Below, piece after piece: positions 19,416-28,411 of a stretch of DNA of 36,159 nucleotides; within the stretch, counting starts at the first letter, position 1, and every line of letters starts with the position of its first letter. Origin of the DNA: Rhodospirillales bacterium (lineage in GTDB: Bacteria; Pseudomonadota; Alphaproteobacteria; Rhodospirillales; JASLQF01); the NCBI GenBank assembly GCA_030744625.1, contig JASLQF010000059.1:1-36159 (forward strand). Direction: 5' to 3'. A program made the translations under genes and the position numbers. The notes under the pieces were generated by a model. That model did not search any database. It had not been told where the DNA came from and saw nothing but the letters and a program-made list of their open reading frames with translations.

Positions 19416-20357
19416 TCAGTCGTCCGCCAAAATTTGCCGTGCCCGGCTGCTGTCATCGGCGATTTGTGCCTTCAATTCGTCGATTCCGTCAAACTTCTTT
19501 TCGGGGCGCAGATAGTCGACCAGGGCAACGCGCAGGTGGCGGTCATAGAGATCGCCGTCAAAATCGAAGAGGTGGGCCTCCAACACGACGCCGTCTCCCC
19601 CGAACGTGGGCCGCCGGCCGATGTTGGCGACGGCGGCTTGCCAGACGGTACCGGGGCCGTCGTCGATCCCCGCCTTGACCGCGTAGACGCCGAGCGCCGG
19701 GCACACGTAATCGCCGAGCGGCACGTTGGCGGTGGGATAGCCGATGGTGCGGCCGCGCTCGTCGCCGCGCGCCACGCGCCCCTCGATCTCGAAGAACCGG
19801 CCGAGCACCCGGGCGGCGCCGGCGGGATCGCCGTCGCGCAAGCAGCCGCGCGCCCGCGTCGAGGAATAGGCCTCGCCCGCCTCGTCGCCGAGCGCCATCA
19901 CGCAGGTGAACCCGAAACCCCGCTGGCGACCCGTGCGGAGCAGAAGCTCGCTGTCGCCCCGCCGTTCGTGTCCGAAGGCGAAGTCGTAGCCCGAGACCAC
20001 GTGGCGCGCCGCCAGGCCTTCGACCAGGATCTCCTCGACGAAGGTTTCGGCGGGCCGGCGCGAAAACGCCACATCGAACCGCAGCACGACGAGAAAATCG
20101 ACCCCCATGGCCTCGAGATGGCGCGCCTTGAGACGAAACGGAGTCAGGCGGAAGGGCTCCGAATCGGGCTTGAACACCCGTCTGGGATGGGGCTCGAAAG
20201 TCAACACCCCCCACTGGACGCCCGCGTCGCCGGCGATGCGGCCGGCCTCGGCGATCACCGCCTGATGGCCGCGATGCACCCCGTCGAAATTACCGATGGC
20301 GATCGCCGCGTCCCGTGTTTCCCCGGGCAAATTGTTGAAATGTCGAAATATCCGCAT
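19416..20357 (-). CDS. ribF: Bifunctional riboflavin kinase / FAD synthetase
   Basis: A 313-residue enzyme that phosphorylates riboflavin to FMN and adenylates FMN to FAD. The N-terminal nucleotidyltransferase domain carries GNFDGVHRGH (22-31), and the family segment VSGYDFAFGHERRGD (121-135) follows. The C-terminal flavokinase domain has GYPTAN (206-211) and the later E-x-HLFDFDGDLY segment. Length is normal. It is the gene before ileS in a run common in Proteobacteria. Flavin supply also serves the FAD subunit of the aromatic reductase in this window, but no regulatory link is seen; no FMN riboswitch was recognised upstream. Confidence 0.96.
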   Translation of the reverse strand: MRIFRHFNNLPGETRDAAIAIGNFDGVHRGHQAVIAEAGRIAGDAGVQWGVLTFEPHPRRVFKPDSEPFRLTPFRLKARHLEAMGVDFLVVLRFDVAFSRRPAETFVEEILVEGLAARHVVSGYDFAFGHERRGDSELLLRTGRQRGFGFTCVMALGDEAGEAYSSTRARGCLRDGDPAGAARVLGRFFEIEGRVARGDERGRTIGYPTANVPLGDYVCPALGVYAVKAGIDDGPGTVWQAAVANIGRRPTFGGDGVVLEAHLFDFDGDLYDRHLRVALVDYLRPEKKFDGIDELKAQIADDSSRARQILADD

Positions 20358-20448
20358 GGCGGCAAGAAAGTGTCAGCGCCCCGGAACAGGGTCAAGGGGA
20401 AACCGTGGAAGGGGGGAGCGGCGCTGCAAAATAGCGGGGCGGGGGCGC

Positions 20449-20943
20449 CTACGGGGCGCGCGACGGCACCATGATGGTGGCCTCGCCTTCGATGACCACC
20501 GTGTCGCCGACCGTGCAAACGGTCTCCAGCTTGACGAACTTCTTGTCCACGATCAGTTCGGTCACGGTGGCGCGCGCCTTCACCGTGTCCCCTGATTTGA
20601 CCGGCGCCTTGAAGCGCAACACCTGATCGACGTAAATGCACCCGGGTCCGGGCAGCTTGGTGCCGATGACAGTGGAAATGAAGCTGGCGGTCAGCATGCC
20701 GTGGGCGATGCGGCCCTCGAACATGGTCTGGCTGGCAAACTCGTGGTTCAGGTGCACCGGGTTGATGTCTCCCGAAATGCCCGCGAAAAGCACGATGTCC
20801 GTCTCGGTCATGGTCTTGGCGTAAACCTCTGTCATGCCGACCACCAGGTCCTCGAAGTAGTACCCGTGGAGGTCATCGTCGATATCGCCGGGGGCGGTGC
20901 CGTCGTCGGCGCGTTCGGCGACGGGAATACCTGTATCGTCCAT
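20449..20943 (-). CDS. MaoC-family (R)-specific enoyl-CoA hydratase
   Basis: A 164-residue hot-dog fold protein likely to hydrate trans-2-enoyl-CoA to (R)-3-hydroxyacyl-CoA. The hydratase-2 motif DINPVH places the catalytic Asp at 59 and His at 64, followed by HLNHEFA and GRIAHGML, all typical of PhaJ/MaoC proteins. The first 25 residues are acidic and variable. It could feed PHA synthesis, fatty acid metabolism or another acyl-CoA pathway; no PHA genes are in the window. It is 91 bp upstream of ribF and preceded by a 122-bp AT-rich intergenic region. Confidence 0.9.
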   Translation of the reverse strand: MDDTGIPVAERADDGTAPGDIDDDLHGYYFEDLVVGMTEVYAKTMTETDIVLFAGISGDINPVHLNHEFASQTMFEGRIAHGMLTASFISTVIGTKLPGPGCIYVDQVLRFKAPVKSGDTVKARATVTELIVDKKFVKLETVCTVGDTVVIEGEATIMVPSRAP

Positions 20944-21065
20944 GGATTTCGCCCTTTATGTTTTGCGTCGCAACAAATTTTATGTGCGGTGCAATATTAC
21001 AGACGATGTTACAGATACGGAGGATTTACGGCAACCTTGCATGCAAAACAACTTATACATAGGTA
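20944..21065 (-). promoter_or_regulatory. AT-rich region upstream of the MaoC hydratase gene
   Basis: This 122-bp stretch is markedly AT-richer than its surroundings. It holds a perfect 10-bp palindrome TTGCATGCAA (21037-21046) and a TTACAGA direct repeat at 20997-21003 and 21009-21015. On the minus strand, TTGCCG and TAACAT lie 17 bp apart (about 21035 down to 21007) as a weak sigma-70-like pair. It probably contains the promoter of the MaoC-ribF-ileS run. The elements are seen; the roles are inferred. Confidence 0.4.
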
Positions 21066-22499
21066 TCAACTTCGCGCCTGCGAAGGCGGACGGGGATCGA
21101 TGGGCACCTCGGCGCCGAGGGCGAAGACATCCTCGGCCAGGACCGCCGCCGACAGCAACGCCGCCTCGCCGCGCGGCCTTCCCACCATCTGCAGACCGAC
21201 CGGCAGGCCTTGGGCGGTGAAACCGCAGGGAAGCACCAGGGCCGGGCATGACGTGAGCGTGATGGCATAGGTGATGGCGATCCAGTCGATATAGTTTTCG
21301 AAGCGGTGGCCGCCGATCTCCTCGACATAGCGGTGGCCGACGTCGAAGGGAGGCACCGACGCGGCGGGACTGAGCAGCAGATCATACGGGCCGAAGAAGT
21401 CCGCCACCCGTTGCACCAGCCGGGCGCGCGCCGAAACCGCCCGGAAGATTTCCCCTGGCGTCAGGGCGAGCCCCTTTTCGATGTTCCACACCATCTCCGG
21501 CTTCAAGCTCTCCCGGTGATTCCTGAGCAGGGGCTCGCGGGCCAACGCGAACTTGGCGGCGCGCAACACCTGAAAAATATCCATGGCATCGGAAAAATCG
21601 GGGCACGCCTCCTCGACCGCTGCGCCGAGCTCGGCGAAGCGGCCGGCGGCGGCCTCGCAAATGTCCGCCACCTCCGCCTCCACCGGCAAGAATCCGAGGT
21701 CGCGGCTGAATCCGACGCGGGCCGGCGCCACCGGCGCGTCCACCGCCTTGACGAAGGGCTCGGCCGGTGCCGGCAGGGCCAGGGGGTCCTCGACGCTGGG
21801 ACCCGTCATGGCGTCCAGCATCAGGGCGATGTCGCCCACCGTCCGCGCCATGGGGCCTTCGACCGAAAGCGTGTCGAAGGGATCGGCAACGGGGCCGCGC
21901 GCCACGCGCCCCGGTCCCGGCCTGAGCCCAACGACGGAGCAAAAGCTGGCCGGCGTACGCAGGCTGCCACCGAGATCGGAGCCCGTGGCCAGCCACACCT
22001 GGCCGCTGGCCAGCGCCACCGCCGAGCCGCCCGAGGAGCCGCCGCACGTCTTGGCGGTATTCCACGGATTGAGGGTGGCGCCGAAGACCTCGTTGAAGGT
22101 ATTGGCGCCGGCGCCGAATTCCGGCGTGTTCGATTTGGCGAGGACGACGGCGCCACGGCGTTCCAGGGTCTCCACGGCCACGTCGGAGCGTTCCGGCACG
22201 TGGTCGGCGAAGATGGGGGAGCCATAGGTCGTCCGCACCCCGGCCACGTCGTTGAGATCCTTTACGGCGATGGGAAGCCCGGCGAGCCAGCCCGGCGCCC
22301 CGCTTGCCGCGTCGTCCGGGGCGATGCGGCGGGCGGCCTCAATGGCGCGCTCGGCGCACAGCGTGGGCAGGGCGTTGAGAGCGCCGTCGGTGGCCTCGAT
22401 GCGTGCCAGGGCGGCATCGATGGCCTCCAGGGGGCTGATTTCGGCGCGCCCGAGGAGATCCACCATGGCGCGCGCCGTCAACTTGAAGAGTTCGGTCAT
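21066..22499 (-). CDS. Amidase signature family amidase
   Basis: A 477-residue amide hydrolase. The Ser-cisSer-Lys triad is visible: K80 in LPIAVKD, the cis-serine in GGSSGGSA (153-160), and nucleophile S179 in GSDLGGSLRTPA. That Gly/Ser block is the amidase signature. It is more similar to stand-alone amidases than to GatA: there is no gatB or gatC nearby, and GatA is normally encoded with them. The substrate is unknown. The chosen ATG at 22499 (MTELFKLTA) gives the standard family N-terminus; an in-frame ATG 20 codons upstream adds an unlikely Gly/Lys-rich leader. It is divergent from a secreted M23 peptidase gene. Confidence 0.9.
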   Translation of the reverse strand: MTELFKLTARAMVDLLGRAEISPLEAIDAALARIEATDGALNALPTLCAERAIEAARRIAPDDAASGAPGWLAGLPIAVKDLNDVAGVRTTYGSPIFADHVPERSDVAVETLERRGAVVLAKSNTPEFGAGANTFNEVFGATLNPWNTAKTCGGSSGGSAVALASGQVWLATGSDLGGSLRTPASFCSVVGLRPGPGRVARGPVADPFDTLSVEGPMARTVGDIALMLDAMTGPSVEDPLALPAPAEPFVKAVDAPVAPARVGFSRDLGFLPVEAEVADICEAAAGRFAELGAAVEEACPDFSDAMDIFQVLRAAKFALAREPLLRNHRESLKPEMVWNIEKGLALTPGEIFRAVSARARLVQRVADFFGPYDLLLSPAASVPPFDVGHRYVEEIGGHRFENYIDWIAITYAITLTSCPALVLPCGFTAQGLPVGLQMVGRPRGEAALLSAAVLAEDVFALGAEVPIDPRPPSQARS

Positions 22500-22577
22500 G
22501 CCCGGTTTTCTACCACCTTTCACCGTGCCGGTGGTTGCGGCATTTCCTTGTGCCCGCATAATTGCTAAGCAAGGGCC

Positions 22578-23630
22578 ATGAGCAACCTGCCACGACCCTC
22601 ACGCGCCGGAGGCCTCCTGGCGGTGGCGCTGGCGCTGGCCGCCGCCCTGGCTTGGCCGGGCCCGCCGCCGGCGGGCGCCGCCGAGCCGCCTGCCCTCGGG
22701 CTCGGCCTGCCCCTGTCCTGCGAGATCGGAAAAACGTGCTGGATCGTCAACTACGTCGATCTCGACAAATCCAAGAAAGTCAGGGACTACAACTGCGGCA
22801 AATCGAGCTACGACGGGCACAAGGGTGTCGACTTCGCCATCCGCGACATGGGCGTCATGCGCAAAGGAGTTCCCGTGCTGGCCGCCGCCGCCGGAACGGT
22901 GGCCGGACTCCGCGACGGCATGAAGGACGTGGACTTCAACCTCATCGGCGGCCCAAGGGCGGTCAAGGGGAAGGAATGCGGCAACGGCGTCACGCTTCGC
23001 CACAAGGACGGCTGGAGCACCCAATACTGCCACCTGCGCCGGGGCAGCGTCAGCGTCAGAAAGGGGCAGCGCGTGGCGGCCGGGGAGCGCCTCGGCCTGG
23101 TCGGCCATTCCGGCCTCGCCATGTTCCCCCACGTCCACATCCAGGTCCGCAAGGGCAGGAAGATCGTCGATCCCTTCGTCGGCGCGGGCCCGTCGAAGAA
23201 GTGCGGGCTCGGCGTGACCCCGCTTTGGAAGCGCCAGGTGCTGGCCGCGCTGCCCTACCAGTCGACGGCCATCTACAGTGCCGGTTTCTCGGCCACCAAG
23301 CCCGAAGTCCGGGGGGTGCGCGACGGCAAGTATCAGGAAACGGAACTGCCCCGGAACGCCGCCAAGCTGTTCCTGTGGGCCGAGATATTCCATGTCCGCG
23401 CCGGCGACCGGCTCACCCTCACAATCACCGGCCCCGACGGCAAGACCCTGGTGCGGTCGTCGATGACGGAAAAGAGGGACCTGGCCCGCGCCTTCAGGCC
23501 GGGCGGCATCCCGCGCCCGGGGGACGCCTGGCCAGAAGGCGTCTACCGTGGCGAGTTTCGCCTCACCCGCAAGGCGGGCGCCGGCCAGCCGAGGACGTTC
23601 ACGGCGGTGCGCCGGATCACCATCCGCTAG
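22578..23630 (+). CDS. Secreted cysteine-rich M23-family metallopeptidase
   Basis: A 350-residue exported LytM-type zinc peptidase. The signal peptide covers residues 1-35 (cleavage near GAA-E). The zinc site is present: HKGVD (H81, D85) and PHVHI (H185, H187), with GHSG before it. Six cysteines in the mature protein (C48, C54, C73, C134, C151, C209) could form disulfides. After the peptidase domain (to about 205) there is a 140-residue C-terminal beta-rich domain with LTLTITGPDGKTLVRS, perhaps for binding wall or substrate. It differs clearly from the M23 protein encoded at 2260-3108. The divergent start is 78 bp from the amidase gene start. Confidence 0.9.
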   Translation: MSNLPRPSRAGGLLAVALALAAALAWPGPPPAGAAEPPALGLGLPLSCEIGKTCWIVNYVDLDKSKKVRDYNCGKSSYDGHKGVDFAIRDMGVMRKGVPVLAAAAGTVAGLRDGMKDVDFNLIGGPRAVKGKECGNGVTLRHKDGWSTQYCHLRRGSVSVRKGQRVAAGERLGLVGHSGLAMFPHVHIQVRKGRKIVDPFVGAGPSKKCGLGVTPLWKRQVLAALPYQSTAIYSAGFSATKPEVRGVRDGKYQETELPRNAAKLFLWAEIFHVRAGDRLTLTITGPDGKTLVRSSMTEKRDLARAFRPGGIPRPGDAWPEGVYRGEFRLTRKAGAGQPRTFTAVRRITIR

Positions 23631-23650
23631 GCCAGGCGCCAGCACCGATG

Positions 23651-24148
23651 TCACCGCGCGGCGGGGCGGCGCAGCACCAGCCGGGGGGTGGAGCGCATCG
23701 CCTTGGTGGCGCCGCCCGAGACATCGGAGGGTGGCTCCTGCGGCTCCTGCGGCTCCTGCGGCTGCGGTGGCTCCGGCGGCGAGGCGGTAGCGGTGAAGTC
23801 CTCGTCCCGGAAGAGGGCGGCGGCGTGCCCGCCGCGGCGCCGTTCGATCATGCGCAGGGTGCGCGTCACCGTCGGATGGCGCACCGGTGGCTTGAGGCGC
23901 TTGAGGAGATGCACCCGGGCGATCTCATCGAGGCGCCGGACGATGGCCGGATAGCCCTGGCGGCGCTCGCACCAGCGGGCATAGGCGGCGACGGTCCACG
24001 GATGGGCCGGAAGCGGGCGCAGGCGGCGCGTCCGGCACCACGCCTCGAAATGCCTCCACGCCCCGTCCTGCCGTCTTCCCCGCATGCGCCGCCCGCCCTC
24101 ACCGACAAAATCGTTTCCACGGGACCCGAGTATCCACCGTTTCGCCAC
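23651..24148 (-). CDS. Hypothetical protein with an integrase-SAM-like domain
   Basis: A 165-residue basic protein. Residues 31-104 (WRHFEAWCRTRRL to TRTLRMIERR) resemble the N-terminal SAM-like, DNA-binding domain of tyrosine recombinases, but no catalytic domain follows. Instead there is a proline/glutamate-rich tail with a PQE repeat (about 124-140), encoded by three exact 9-bp units. It may be an integrase remnant or an independent DNA-binding protein. The start is uncertain: ATG at 24148 or the in-frame ATG at 24085. It faces the M23 gene end-to-end across 20 bp. Confidence 0.6.
   Translation of the reverse strand: MAKRWILGSRGNDFVGEGGRRMRGRRQDGAWRHFEAWCRTRRLRPLPAHPWTVAAYARWCERRQGYPAIVRRLDEIARVHLLKRLKPPVRHPTVTRTLRMIERRRGGHAAALFRDEDFTATASPPEPPQPQEPQEPQEPPSDVSGGATKAMRSTPRLVLRRPAAR
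23733..23759 (+). repeat. Three tandem 9-bp units inside the SAM-like gene
   Basis: The unit GGCTCCTGC occurs three times exactly, and degenerate GGCTGC/GGCTCC units follow. On the minus strand it encodes the Gln-Glu-Pro repeat of the hypothetical protein. Units of nine bases keep the frame, so copy-number change would lengthen or shorten the tail without disrupting it. Confidence 0.8.
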
Positions 24149-24197
24149 CCGGCACTAGGCAGACAACGCGCCGTGGGGTAAGTGTGCCGGGCCACAC

Positions 24198-25499
24198 ATG
24201 CGACAGATGCCACGGATGCGGATGCCACAAATGCCGATGGGCTACGTCACGTTCCTGCGCGAAAACGTCCGCTTCCTCGCCTTCGGCTTCGTCCTGACCC
24301 TGTCGTCGAGCTTCGGGCAGACCTATTTCATCGCGCTCTTTAGCGCCGATATCCGCGGCGAGTTCGGCCTGTCGCACGGCGACTTCGGCATGCTCTATTC
24401 CCTGGCCACCCTGGCCAGCGGCCTTTCCCTGGTGTGGGTGGGGCGCCAGATCGACCGCGTCGATTTGCGCCTCTACACGGCCCTGGTGTGCGCCGGGCTG
24501 GTCGCTTCGTGCTGGTTCATGGCGCTGGTGCCGTCGGTCGCCGCCCTGGTCCTGGCCCTGTTCGTGCTGCGCCTCACCGGCCAGGGCCTGATGGGGCACA
24601 CCGCCATCACCAGCATGGCGCGCTACTTCGACAAGGGGCGCGGCCGCGCCATCGGCATCGCCTCCCTCGGCCACGCCACCGGAGAGGCGGTGTTCCCGCT
24701 GATGGCCGTCGGCCTCATCGCGACCCTCGGCTGGCGCCACACGTGGGGTGCCGTCGGCGTGGGGCTGGCCCTTACCCTGGCGCTTGTCGTGCCGTGGCTG
24801 CTCAAGGGCCACGCCACCCGCCACGGCGAGCACCTGGAACAGGCGGCGCGGGCCGACGGCACCACCACCACTCGCCGCCAGTGGTCGCGGCGCGAGGTGG
24901 TGCGCGACGTCCGCTTCTACATGGTGCTGCCCGCCGCGCTGGCCGCCCCGTTCATCCTCACCGGTCTGTTCTTCCATCAGGTCCACCTGGTCCAATCGAA
25001 GGGGTGGGAGCTCACCTGGTACGCCGCCTGCTTCGTCGCCTTTTCGGCGGCGGCGGTGGCGGCGGGCCTGTTGAGCGGGCCCCTCGTCGACCGCTTCGGG
25101 GCCGGGCGCATCCTGCCCTGGTCGCTGCTGCCCCTGGGGCTCGGCCTCCTCACCCTGGTCGCCTTCGACGACGCGGCGGCGGCGGCCCTCTACCTGACGG
25201 TGGCGGGCATCGCCGCCGGGGCCAGCTTCACCGTGCCCAGCGCCATGTGGGCCGAGGTCTACGGCGTTGCCCACCTGGGCGCCATCCGCGCCCTGGTCTC
25301 GGCCGTCATCGTGGTCTCGACCGCGGTCTCGCCGGCCGCCATGGGCGGGCTCATCGATCTCGGCGTGTCCATGGAGGCGATCGCCGTCATCGCCGCCGTC
25401 TACGTCGGCGCGGCGGCCGCCCTGGCCGCCGCCGCCTGGCGCGTCGCCACCCCGGACCCGGCCCCGGAACCAGACCGACCGGCGGACCCGGGCAGTTGA
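24198..25499 (+). CDS. Major facilitator superfamily transporter
   Basis: A 433-residue inner-membrane transporter with about 12 hydrophobic segments and a hydrophilic central loop (near 215-235). RQIDRVDLRLY in the loop after TM2 and the matching GPLVDRFGAGR in the second half are the MFS loop motifs. The substrate cannot be told. The first 14 residues are a Met-rich stutter from a short DNA repeat; translation may begin at 24198 or at the in-frame ATG at 24237 (MGYVTFLREN), which is closer to the first membrane segment. The stop codon lies within the FNR-type box of the next gene. Confidence 0.88.
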   Translation: MRQMPRMRMPQMPMGYVTFLRENVRFLAFGFVLTLSSSFGQTYFIALFSADIRGEFGLSHGDFGMLYSLATLASGLSLVWVGRQIDRVDLRLYTALVCAGLVASCWFMALVPSVAALVLALFVLRLTGQGLMGHTAITSMARYFDKGRGRAIGIASLGHATGEAVFPLMAVGLIATLGWRHTWGAVGVGLALTLALVVPWLLKGHATRHGEHLEQAARADGTTTTRRQWSRREVVRDVRFYMVLPAALAAPFILTGLFFHQVHLVQSKGWELTWYAACFVAFSAAAVAAGLLSGPLVDRFGAGRILPWSLLPLGLGLLTLVAFDDAAAAALYLTVAGIAAGASFTVPSAMWAEVYGVAHLGAIRALVSAVIVVSTAVSPAAMGGLIDLGVSMEAIAVIAAVYVGAAAALAAAAWRVATPDPAPEPDRPADPGS

Positions 25500-25509
25500 T
25501 TTTCATCAA
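25496..25509 (+). promoter_or_regulatory. Perfect FNR/FixK-type box before the hemerythrin gene
   Basis: TTGAT-TTTC-ATCAA is an exact match to the FNR/FixK consensus TTGAT-N4-ATCAA. Its centre is 71.5 bp upstream of the hemerythrin start; a class II activator at -41.5 would put the transcription start near 25544, about 30 bp before the start codon. The only imperfect feature is a weak -10 (TAGCTT near 25532). The box overlaps the MFS stop codon. It predicts oxygen- or redox-dependent control of the hemerythrin gene. Confidence 0.7.
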
Positions 25510-25573
25510 GAGCGCCCCGACCCGCCCATGCTAGCTTGAAATTCAGCGCCCACAGCCGGAGGGCCCCTTCGCC

Positions 25574-26146
25574 GTGACCAAAGCGCTGCAAATCATCCGA
25601 AACGAGCACCGCAACATCGCCCAGGCGCTGGCCTGTCTCGACATCGCGACGCGCGACCTGCGCGCATCGGACACCAAGCCCGATCTCGAGCTTCTGTTCA
25701 CGGTCGTCTACTACATGCGGCTCTTCCCGGGGCGCCTCCACCACCCCAAGGAGGAGCACTACCTGTTCGCGGCGCTCTCGCAGCGCGACCCCGCGGCCAG
25801 GGAAATCGTCGACAACCTGCTGCGCGAGCACGAAGCCGGAGAATATGCCCTGGCCACCATCGAACACGCCCTGAAACACTATGACCGCCATTATCCCCAT
25901 GGCCTCGACGCCCTGGAGACGGCGGTGCGCGAATACCTCGATCTGGAGCGCCGGCACATGAAAAACGAAGAGGAGGTCGTCTTCCCCCTGGCCCGGCGCT
26001 GCCTCACCGACGAGGACTGGAAGGACATCGACAACGCCTTCGCCAAGAACGCCCTGTCGCTCTTTACCGACGACCTCGCCATCGGCTTCCAGGGCCTGCG
26101 CCACCGCATCAACGAGATGCTCAAGGCGACCCATCCGCCGGCCTGA
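25574..26146 (+). CDS. Hemerythrin domain protein
   Basis: A 190-residue four-helix di-iron protein that probably binds O2, NO or another diatomic ligand in the cytoplasm. Candidate iron ligands are H12 (NEH), H56/H57 and E61 (HHPKEEH), H86 (REHEAG), and H128 with E132/E133 (RHMKNEEE). This is the HHE-type pattern also found in proteins for iron-sulfur repair or nitrosative stress. The start is GTG at 25574, 74 bp after the MFS stop. A perfect FNR/FixK-type box upstream points to induction at low oxygen. Confidence 0.9.
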   Translation: MTKALQIIRNEHRNIAQALACLDIATRDLRASDTKPDLELLFTVVYYMRLFPGRLHHPKEEHYLFAALSQRDPAAREIVDNLLREHEAGEYALATIEHALKHYDRHYPHGLDALETAVREYLDLERRHMKNEEEVVFPLARRCLTDEDWKDIDNAFAKNALSLFTDDLAIGFQGLRHRINEMLKATHPPA

Positions 26147-26292
26147 TGGCGGGCGCCGCCAGGGCCTCCCCCCCGTCCACCCACCGGCCGCCCACGAGCG
26201 CGAAGTTGACGCCCCGGCCCGGGACGCCGACAATAGCCCCTTGATGGGCGCCGGCGCGCGCCGCCGCCGACGCCGACAAGGGAGCAACCCCG

Positions 26293-27246
26293 ATGACGCC
26301 CGAGCAAGTCCTGGAGGCCCCGCCCAAGGTCCTCACCCAGGAACAGCGCCAGTCCTACTTCGAGAACGGCTACCTCCTGGTCGAAAGCGTCGTGCCCGAG
26401 GACTTGATCGCGCGGGCCCGCCAAGTCACCGCCGAAATGGTCGAGCGCACCCGCACCCTGACCAAATCGGACGCCGTGTTCGACCTGGAGCCCGGGCACT
26501 CTGCGGACAGCCCCAGGCTGAGGCGCCTGACCAGCCCCGTCGAGCACCACGCGTTTTATTGGGAGTTCGCCTCGCAATCGGTGATCGCCGACCTCGCCGC
26601 CGACCTGGTGGGGCCGGACGTCAAGTTCCACCACTCCAAGCTCAACTTCAAATGGGCCGGCGGCGGCGAGGAGGTGAAGTGGCACCAGGACATCTCCTAC
26701 TGGCCGCACACCAACTACAGCCCGCTCACCATCGGCGCCTATATCTACGACGTCGGCCCCGATCAGGCGCCGCTCGGCGTCATCCCCGGCAGCCACGACG
26801 GCGAGCTCTTCGACCAGTACAACGACAAGGACGAGTGGGTGGGCTGTCTCTCCGACGAGCAGTTGGAGCGCGTGGCCCTCGGCGACGCCGAATACCTCAT
26901 GGGCCCGGCCGGCTCGGTGACCATCCACAACTGCCGCACGGTCCACGGCTCGGCGCCCAACGATTCCGAGCGCGGGCGGCCGCTGCTCCTCAACGCCTAC
27001 TCGGCGGCCGACGCCTTCACCTACACGGCCAACCCGGTGCCCAGCCGCCACATGGGCGCCATCGTGCGCGGCAAGCCGGCGCGCTACGCCCACCACGACC
27101 CGCGCCCCTGCCAGGTGCCCCCCGACTGGTCGGGCGGCTACACCTCGCTGTTCGCGCTGCAGCAGGAAGAGGAGTGGGACGCCGACCAGCTCGACGCGGT
27201 GGCCAGCCAGACCTCGGCGATCCGCGGCAAATCGGCGGCGGAGTGA
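26293..27246 (+). CDS. Phytanoyl-CoA dioxygenase (PhyH) family protein
   Basis: A 317-residue Fe(II)/2-oxoglutarate-dependent oxygenase. The facial triad is visible as H131 and D133 in KWHQDI and H218 in TVHGS, and R229 (ERGRPLL) can bind the 2-oxoglutarate carboxylate. N-terminal QRQSYFENGYLLV is also typical of PhyH proteins. Bacterial members hydroxylate very varied substrates, so the actual one is unknown; phytanoyl-CoA activity should not be assumed. It is transcribed with the same direction as the hemerythrin gene at a 146-bp gap and has a good AGGGAG-like ribosome site. Confidence 0.9.
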   Translation: MTPEQVLEAPPKVLTQEQRQSYFENGYLLVESVVPEDLIARARQVTAEMVERTRTLTKSDAVFDLEPGHSADSPRLRRLTSPVEHHAFYWEFASQSVIADLAADLVGPDVKFHHSKLNFKWAGGGEEVKWHQDISYWPHTNYSPLTIGAYIYDVGPDQAPLGVIPGSHDGELFDQYNDKDEWVGCLSDEQLERVALGDAEYLMGPAGSVTIHNCRTVHGSAPNDSERGRPLLLNAYSAADAFTYTANPVPSRHMGAIVRGKPARYAHHDPRPCQVPPDWSGGYTSLFALQQEEEWDADQLDAVASQTSAIRGKSAAE

Positions 27247-27256
27247 GGGGCGGCCG

Positions 27257-27280
27257 GGCAACATCACCGGCAACATCACC
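27257..27280. repeat. 12-bp tandem duplication
   Basis: GGCAACATCACC is present twice head-to-tail between the convergent PhyH gene and the small ORF ending at 27288. It is exact over both copies. No function is evident. Confidence 0.7.
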
Positions 27281-27287
27281 CGCGTCC

Positions 27288-27476
27288 TCACCCGCAGCGC
27301 CGGCAGCGCACGGTGCCGAATATCTCGTCCCAGTCGCCGTCGGTGGCGGCAAAATCGAGCAAGATGCGCAGCGCCTTGGAGGCGTCGGGCAGGTCGTAGC
27401 GCGCCACGATGCGGGCCAGCATGTCGCCGGCCTCGGCGTTGATCTCGAAGGTCGCGCTGATCTTGGCGCCGGCCAT
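27288..27476 (-). CDS. Small ORF (62 aa), possible ribbon-helix-helix-like protein
   Basis: A 62-residue protein starting MAGAKISATFEIN, 11 bp after the stop of the PanB-like gene and in the same direction. A short beta segment (KISATFEI) and two predicted helices (GDMLARIVARY and DASKALRILLDFAA) fit a ribbon-helix-helix architecture, but this is a weak match. It ends in CRRCG, a CxxC at the extreme C-terminus that could bind metal. Close spacing suggests co-transcription with the PanB-like gene. It could be a regulator, a partner protein, or metal-binding; none is shown. Confidence 0.6.
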   Translation of the reverse strand: MAGAKISATFEINAEAGDMLARIVARYDLPDASKALRILLDFAATDGDWDEIFGTVRCRRCG

Positions 27477-27487
27477 GGGCTTCCCCC

Positions 27488-28387
<900 letters not shown>

Positions 28388-28411
28388 GGTGTCTCCCCTT
28401 CCTGTCTGATG

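Noticed and set aside
23733..23780. Tandem 9-bp repeats considered as a CRISPR or minisatellite
   Set aside because: Units are contiguous with no spacers and keep a reading frame; they encode a Pro/Gln/Glu tail.
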